Positions 61,054 to 64,000 of a DNA stretch of 64,000 nt are shown piece after piece. The stretch covers positions 450,297 to 514,296 of the forward strand of contig NZ_CAKKLV010000001.1 of the NCBI RefSeq assembly GCF_918698115.1. The letters run 5' to 3'. Within the stretch, counting starts at the first letter, position 1. Every line of letters begins with the position of its first letter. This DNA comes from Peribacillus sp. Bi96. GTDB lineage: Bacteria; Bacillota; Bacilli; Bacillales; DSM-1321. Made by a program: the position numbers and the translations under genes. A model generated the notes under the pieces. That model saw only the letters and a program-made list of their open reading frames with translations. It did no database searches and was not told the origin of the DNA.

Positions 61054-61521
61054 ATGGAAAAAGATCAATACTCCAGTATTGACGATGAGATGCGATTGAC
61101 TAAAGAGGGCAGTGACCCATCCATTGTGGATGATGAGCATCATGAGAGGTATTATAATGAAGATACACCTGCTGATGATAGACGTTTCGATAATCGTGAA
61201 ACGGTTACACAGATGGATAACCGGTATCATGAAGAAACGTCTGCTGAAATCTCGCCACCTCTGCAAAACAGGAGATATAAGGATGATGAGACAGTAGGGG
61301 CTGTTGATTCTGGGGATGTGGCATCAAGAGGTAGAGCCATTGGTGTCATAGCTTTGATCATCTCCATTGTATCGTTATTCATGATGCCCTTCATCTTAGG
61401 GATTGTTGGGATCATTGTAGGGATATTTGCACGAAGCCGAGGGTCGCACATGGGTACATGGGCCATCGTCATTGGTGCAGTCTCCATCATTGTTGGCATA
61501 TTCATCCTGCCGTTCTTTTAA
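61054..61521 (+). CDS. yqfX: YqfX-like membrane protein
   Basis: A 155-residue protein with a strongly hydrophilic N-terminal half (about residues 1-90) rich in Asp, Glu, Arg, His and Tyr, and a C-terminal half with two hydrophobic glycine-rich segments (IGVIALIISIVSLFMMPFIL and the segment after SHMGTWAIVIG), resembling DUF4190-type small membrane domains. Position next to yqfW and ispG matches B. subtilis yqfX. The ATG at 61054 is preferred over one at 61021 because GTGAGGGATG precedes it. Function unknown. Confidence 0.85.
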   Translation: MEKDQYSSIDDEMRLTKEGSDPSIVDDEHHERYYNEDTPADDRRFDNRETVTQMDNRYHEETSAEISPPLQNRRYKDDETVGAVDSGDVASRGRAIGVIALIISIVSLFMMPFILGIVGIIVGIFARSRGSHMGTWAIVIGAVSIIVGIFILPFF

Positions 61522-61532
61522 GCTTTATGAGG

Positions 61533-61574
61533 CCTTTTGATGTCATTCTCCCAAATGACATCAAAAGGTTTTTC
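61533..61574 (+). terminator. Terminator after yqfX
   Basis: CCTTTTGATGTCATT at 61533-61547 pairs perfectly with AATGACATCAAAAGG at 61554-61568, then five T. Confidence 0.92.
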
Positions 61575-61589
61575 TATGATGGAAAACAA

Positions 61590-61625
61590 CAAAAAAATCC
61601 CGATAATGTTCTCGGGATTTTTTTG
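61590..61625 (-). terminator. Terminator after ispG
   Basis: AATCCCGA/TCGGGATT stem flanked by A and T runs, just downstream of ispG on the minus strand. Confidence 0.88.
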
Positions 61626-61627
61626 TT

Positions 61628-62749
61628 TTATTTATTTAGTAAAGCTGCAGCAGCAGCTTCCGTTCTTTGTTTTTCATAGTACTCTTCAGCAATCTTATCG
61701 ATTTCCTTTTTCAGTTCCTCGACCATCGTCTCTTCAGGCACTTTACGTACAATTTGCCCTTTTCTAAACAATAACCCTTCGCCACGAGCTCCTGCTATGC
61801 CGATATCAGCCTCACGAGCTTCTCCAGGCCCATTTACCGCACAACCAAGCACAGAAACCTTGATTGGTGCTTTAATTGTCTGAATGTACTCTTCAACCTC
61901 ATTTGCGATGGAGATTAAATCAATCTCGATTCGACCGCACGTTGGGCAGGAAATTAAAGTGGCCATGTTAGAAGCAAGTCCAAATACTTTTAGAAGCTCT
62001 CTTGCCACTTTCACCTCTTCGACAGGGTCAGCACTTAAGGAAACACGCATTGTACTTCCGATTCCTTGGCTTAGGATGGCACCAAGTCCGGCAGCACTTT
62101 TTACGGTGCCGGAGAACAGAGTACCTGATTCCGTAATCCCCAGATGTAAAGGATAATCGAATGCTTTTGAAGCTTTTTCATACGCTTCGATGGCTAAATT
62201 CACATCAGAAGCCTTCATGGAAACAATGATGTCATGAAAATCGTGATCTTCCAGGATTTTGATATGGTGTAAGGCACTTTCAACCATGCCATCGGCAGTT
62301 GGGTATCCGTATTTATCAAGGATCTTCTTCTCAAGAGAACCGGCATTGACCCCGATACGGATAGGGATTCCTTTTTCTTTCGCAGCTTTAACAACTGCTT
62401 CTACCTTTTCACGACGTCCAATATTACCAGGATTTATCCTGATTTTATCCGCTCCACCTTCAATTGCCTTTAGTGCCAGTTTATAATCGAAATGAATATC
62501 GACTACAAGAGGGATATTAATCCGTTTTTTTATTTCAGGGATTGCTTCAGCAGCTCTTTCATCCGGACATGCGACACGTACGATTTGACATCCCGCTTCT
62601 TCAAGACGAAGGATCTCTGCAACAGTTGCTTCAACATCATGTGTTTTGGTAGTTGTCATGCTTTGTACAATAACTTCATTATTGCCGCCAATCGTTAAGT
62701 TTCCGACTTTAATTGGCCGCGTCTTGGTGCGATGTATGATTTCACTCAA
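61628..62749 (-). CDS. ispG: (E)-4-hydroxy-3-methylbut-2-enyl-diphosphate synthase
   Basis: Penultimate MEP-pathway enzyme; reduces MEcPP to HMBPP with a [4Fe-4S] cluster. The N-terminal TIM barrel includes [16 protein letters not shown] and IRINPGNIG. Cluster cysteines occur in [11 protein letters not shown] and [11 protein letters not shown]. The 373-residue length is normal. The TTG start follows AAAGGAGAG. Together with ispH at 53228 the window contains both iron-sulfur steps of the pathway. Confidence 0.97.
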   Translation of the reverse strand: MSEIIHRTKTRPIKVGNLTIGGNNEVIVQSMTTTKTHDVEATVAEILRLEEAGCQIVRVACPDERAAEAIPEIKKRINIPLVVDIHFDYKLALKAIEGGADKIRINPGNIGRREKVEAVVKAAKEKGIPIRIGVNAGSLEKKILDKYGYPTADGMVESALHHIKILEDHDFHDIIVSMKASDVNLAIEAYEKASKAFDYPLHLGITESGTLFSGTVKSAAGLGAILSQGIGSTMRVSLSADPVEEVKVARELLKVFGLASNMATLISCPTCGRIEIDLISIANEVEEYIQTIKAPIKVSVLGCAVNGPGEAREADIGIAGARGEGLLFRKGQIVRKVPEETMVEELKKEIDKIAEEYYEKQRTEAAAAALLNK

Positions 62750-62952
62750 GTGGAATTCTCTCCTTTAGGAAAAAATCAGTTTTGATTTTTAATTTACTTC
62801 TCTGAAATATTGTATCAATGTACTTACCTCTTGACAAGGAAATAGGATGTTTTATCTTTTTTCAACAAGAATGATTCCCTATTCCTGGATATAATCGATG
62901 CTTAGAAACCTATCTTGATGATTCTTGGAAAAGCGCCCCTCCCATTTGGAAA

Positions 62953-63285
62953 CTATTTATAAACAGGAATCTTATATGTTTTGCCAATCTGCATATTTTC
63001 TGGCTTTAAACCTTCATTCAAACTTTGAAAGTCAGATATAATTGTTTCAATTTCCTGATTTGATCCGCTTTTTTCCGTTTCAACGATGGAGAGTAAGGTA
63101 TCCCCGGGTTTCATGACGATTTCTTTGTAATCAGCAGTTGGGGCGGATTGCGGCTTACTTGCCGGGACAGCCGTTTCACCTGAAGAGGCCGGTGGATGGG
63201 GAGTCGGCAGGGTACCCGTCGTCAGATCGAAATAAATGATAAATAAAGTGAAACAAAATGAGATAAAAAGCAGTAGCCGTTTCAA
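62953..63285 (-). CDS. yqfZ: LysM-domain exported protein YqfZ
   Basis: A 110-residue protein with an N-terminal signal or anchor helix (about residues 3-20), a Pro/Ser-rich linker, and one C-terminal LysM domain (VMKPGDTLLSIVETEK to IGKTYKIPVY, about 57-109) that would bind peptidoglycan. B. subtilis yqfZ lies at the same place next to ispG, and its precise role is unknown. GGGAGGATGG precedes the ATG on the minus strand. Confidence 0.9.
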   Translation of the reverse strand: MKRLLLFISFCFTLFIIYFDLTTGTLPTPHPPASSGETAVPASKPQSAPTADYKEIVMKPGDTLLSIVETEKSGSNQEIETIISDFQSLNEGLKPENMQIGKTYKIPVYK

Positions 63286-63389
63286 TTTTCCATCCTCCCA
63301 AGCTTGTCTTTAACATATATATACTTGGAAGGGTCTAAAGTTATGCCTAAAAATGGGCGCTTTTTCAAATGGAAATGAAGTGTCATCAT

Positions 63390-63533
63390 TCAATTTTGCT
63401 TTTTTAGTTGTATAAAATCCTTGTTATTTGAGTTGGAGTTAAGAAAGCATCTGATTTCCTTTGGAGTCAGACCTATCTCTTTTGCCTCCATTATAAGTAA
63501 CAGCCACTGTACATCAAGATTACTCTTCTTCAC
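63390..63533 (-). CDS. Small SinI-domain antirepressor-like protein
   Basis: A 47-residue protein starting at a GTG with AGAGGTGATAG upstream. It contains DVQWLLLIMEAKEIGLTPKE followed by IRCFLNSN, which fits the SinI/SinR dimerisation helices (compare LDxEWVxLMxEAKxxxxSxEEIRxFL in SinI). It is almost only that domain, with a short Lys-rich tail. SinI proteins release SinR from DNA and so favour biofilm genes. No sinR is next to it, so the partner must be elsewhere. The symbol is left empty because several SinI paralogues exist. Confidence 0.8.
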   Translation of the reverse strand: MKKSNLDVQWLLLIMEAKEIGLTPKEIRCFLNSNSNNKDFIQLKKQN

Positions 63534-63618
63534 GTCTATCACCTCTTAAATACTAATTCAACTATCAGTATAGGAATAACTTGGTGAGTATTTTGTCGAA
63601 TTAAGGAGATGTAAAAAA

Positions 63619-63699
63619 ATGATGACTACAGTCATATGCCAGGAAAAACATGGATTATCCCCGATAATTTTGAAAAACAAAAAGATCCGAACGAATTGA
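63619..63699 (+). other. Short ORF cut by the insertion sequence boundary
   Basis: An ATG at 63619, ten bases after AAGGAG, opens a 26-codon frame whose stop TGA is formed by the first bases of the insertion sequence. A second frame from an ATG at 63636 (MPGKTWIIPDNFEKQKDPNE) has more protein-like composition but no ribosome binding site. It may be the 5' remnant of a small gene interrupted by the insertion. Confidence 0.3.
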
Positions 63700-63752
63700 A
63701 CTGCACCCCAATTGTTAGACAACATCTAACAATTGGAGGTGCAGTTTTTTTG
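63699..63752 (+). terminator. Hairpin terminator at IS end that sequesters the transposase RBS
   Basis: Left arm 63699-63718 pairs with 63726-63746 over 20 bp, with one bulged A at 63737 and a 7-base loop, followed by TTTTTT. The right arm contains GGAGGTG (63735-63741), the transposase ribosome binding site. Confidence 0.85.
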
Positions 63753-64000
63753 ACTAAATATACGATAGACGAAAAATTACATGCAGTTTTAGAGTACTTA
63801 GAAGGGAAAAAATCCTATAAATCCATTGCACAAGAAAGAAATGTAGGTTTATCCCCTCTGAAAAGATGGGTCGCTCGCTATCTAAAACATGGGATGGAAG
63901 GACTTGCTTCATCCTATACAAATTACACTCTGCCCTTTAAACTAGAGGTACTTAAATATATGAACGAATATGGGGCATCAATCAACGAGACCGCTGTACA
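63750..64000 (+). CDS. IS3-family transposase OrfA (helix-turn-helix), 3' end outside window
   Basis: A TTG at 63750, nine bases after GGAGGTG, opens a frame of 83 codons with no stop before the window end. The product begins MTKYTIDEKLHAVLEYLEGK and contains SYKSIAQERNVGLSPLKRWV, a helix-turn-helix typical of IS150-like OrfA. A second such segment begins at KLEVLKYMNEYGASINETAV, matching tandem HTH domains in this family. Partial at the window edge. Confidence 0.88.
   Translation, partial: MTKYTIDEKLHAVLEYLEGKKSYKSIAQERNVGLSPLKRWVARYLKHGMEGLASSYTNYTLPFKLEVLKYMNEYGASINETAV

Larger units (their letters stand above)
63697..64000 (+). mobile_element. IS3-family insertion sequence, left part (continues beyond window)
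   Basis: The element appears to begin at TGAACTGCACCCC (63697) and carries a transposase OrfA-type frame from 63750 that stays open to the window end. TG at the outer end and an HTH protein of this type suit the IS3 family (IS150 group). The right end, orfB and target duplication are outside the window, so the exact border is inferred. Confidence 0.8.

Overview
This window looks like a stretch of chromosome from an aerobic, endospore-forming, transformable member of the Bacillaceae. Gene order follows the Bacillus subtilis yqeG-to-yqgA region almost gene for gene. Protein sequences are clearly diverged from B. subtilis, and a Peribacillus / 'Bacillus simplex'-like genome is my best guess, made from memory and not tested. 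Sporulation genes (gpr, spoIIP, yqfC, yqfD), a full comE locus, CIRCE-controlled heat-shock genes and sigA support this placement.

Layout. 1-4946: yqeG (cut by the window edge), yqeH, aroE, yhbY, nadD, yqeK, rsfS, yqeM, a tightly packed operon for ribosome assembly, NAD and shikimate synthesis. 5050-9814: comER divergent from comEA-comEB-comEC (DNA uptake), then tiny yqzM. 10157-14551: holA, rpsT, gpr, spoIIP, yqxA. 14716-17791: lepA and hemW. 17873-26135: CIRCE-hrcA-grpE-dnaK-dnaJ, then prmA, rsmE and mtaB. 26293-28629: deoC, a 450-bp repeat array, and yqeW. 28854-38095: rpsU, yqeY, yqeZ-floA (membrane microdomains), a hypothetical gene, yqfC-yqfD, phoH, pgpH and ybeY. 38073-45763: dgkA, cdd, era, yqzL, recO, a T-box leader with glyQ-glyS, then ccpN-ppsR. 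46268-49773: yqxD-dnaG-sigA, the macromolecular synthesis operon. 50006-54987: an unknown membrane protein, cccA, trmK, yqfO, and ispH and yqfQ on the minus strand. 55426-60263: cshB, nfo, yqfT and a zinc-uptake operon znuC-znuB-zur behind a promoter with a partial Zur box. 60300-63533: yqfW, yqfX, ispG, yqfZ and a very small SinI-like antirepressor gene. 63697-64000: the left end of an IS3-type insertion sequence that runs out of the window.

Most of the window is conserved housekeeping backbone, and I found no clear undescribed multi-gene system. The parts not explained by standard annotation are: the helically phased 21-bp repeat array between deoC and yqeW (27111-27576); a structured intergenic element with an exact 28-bp duplication upstream of cshB; an orphan SinI-domain microprotein beside an insertion sequence; a terminator hairpin that buries the transposase ribosome binding site; and a perfect 12-bp inverted repeat in the cccA leader.

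Start codons were chosen from ribosome binding sites and remembered family N-termini, and several differ from the longest possible frame. Database searches were not possible; gene names rest on recognisable motifs and conserved neighbourhood.
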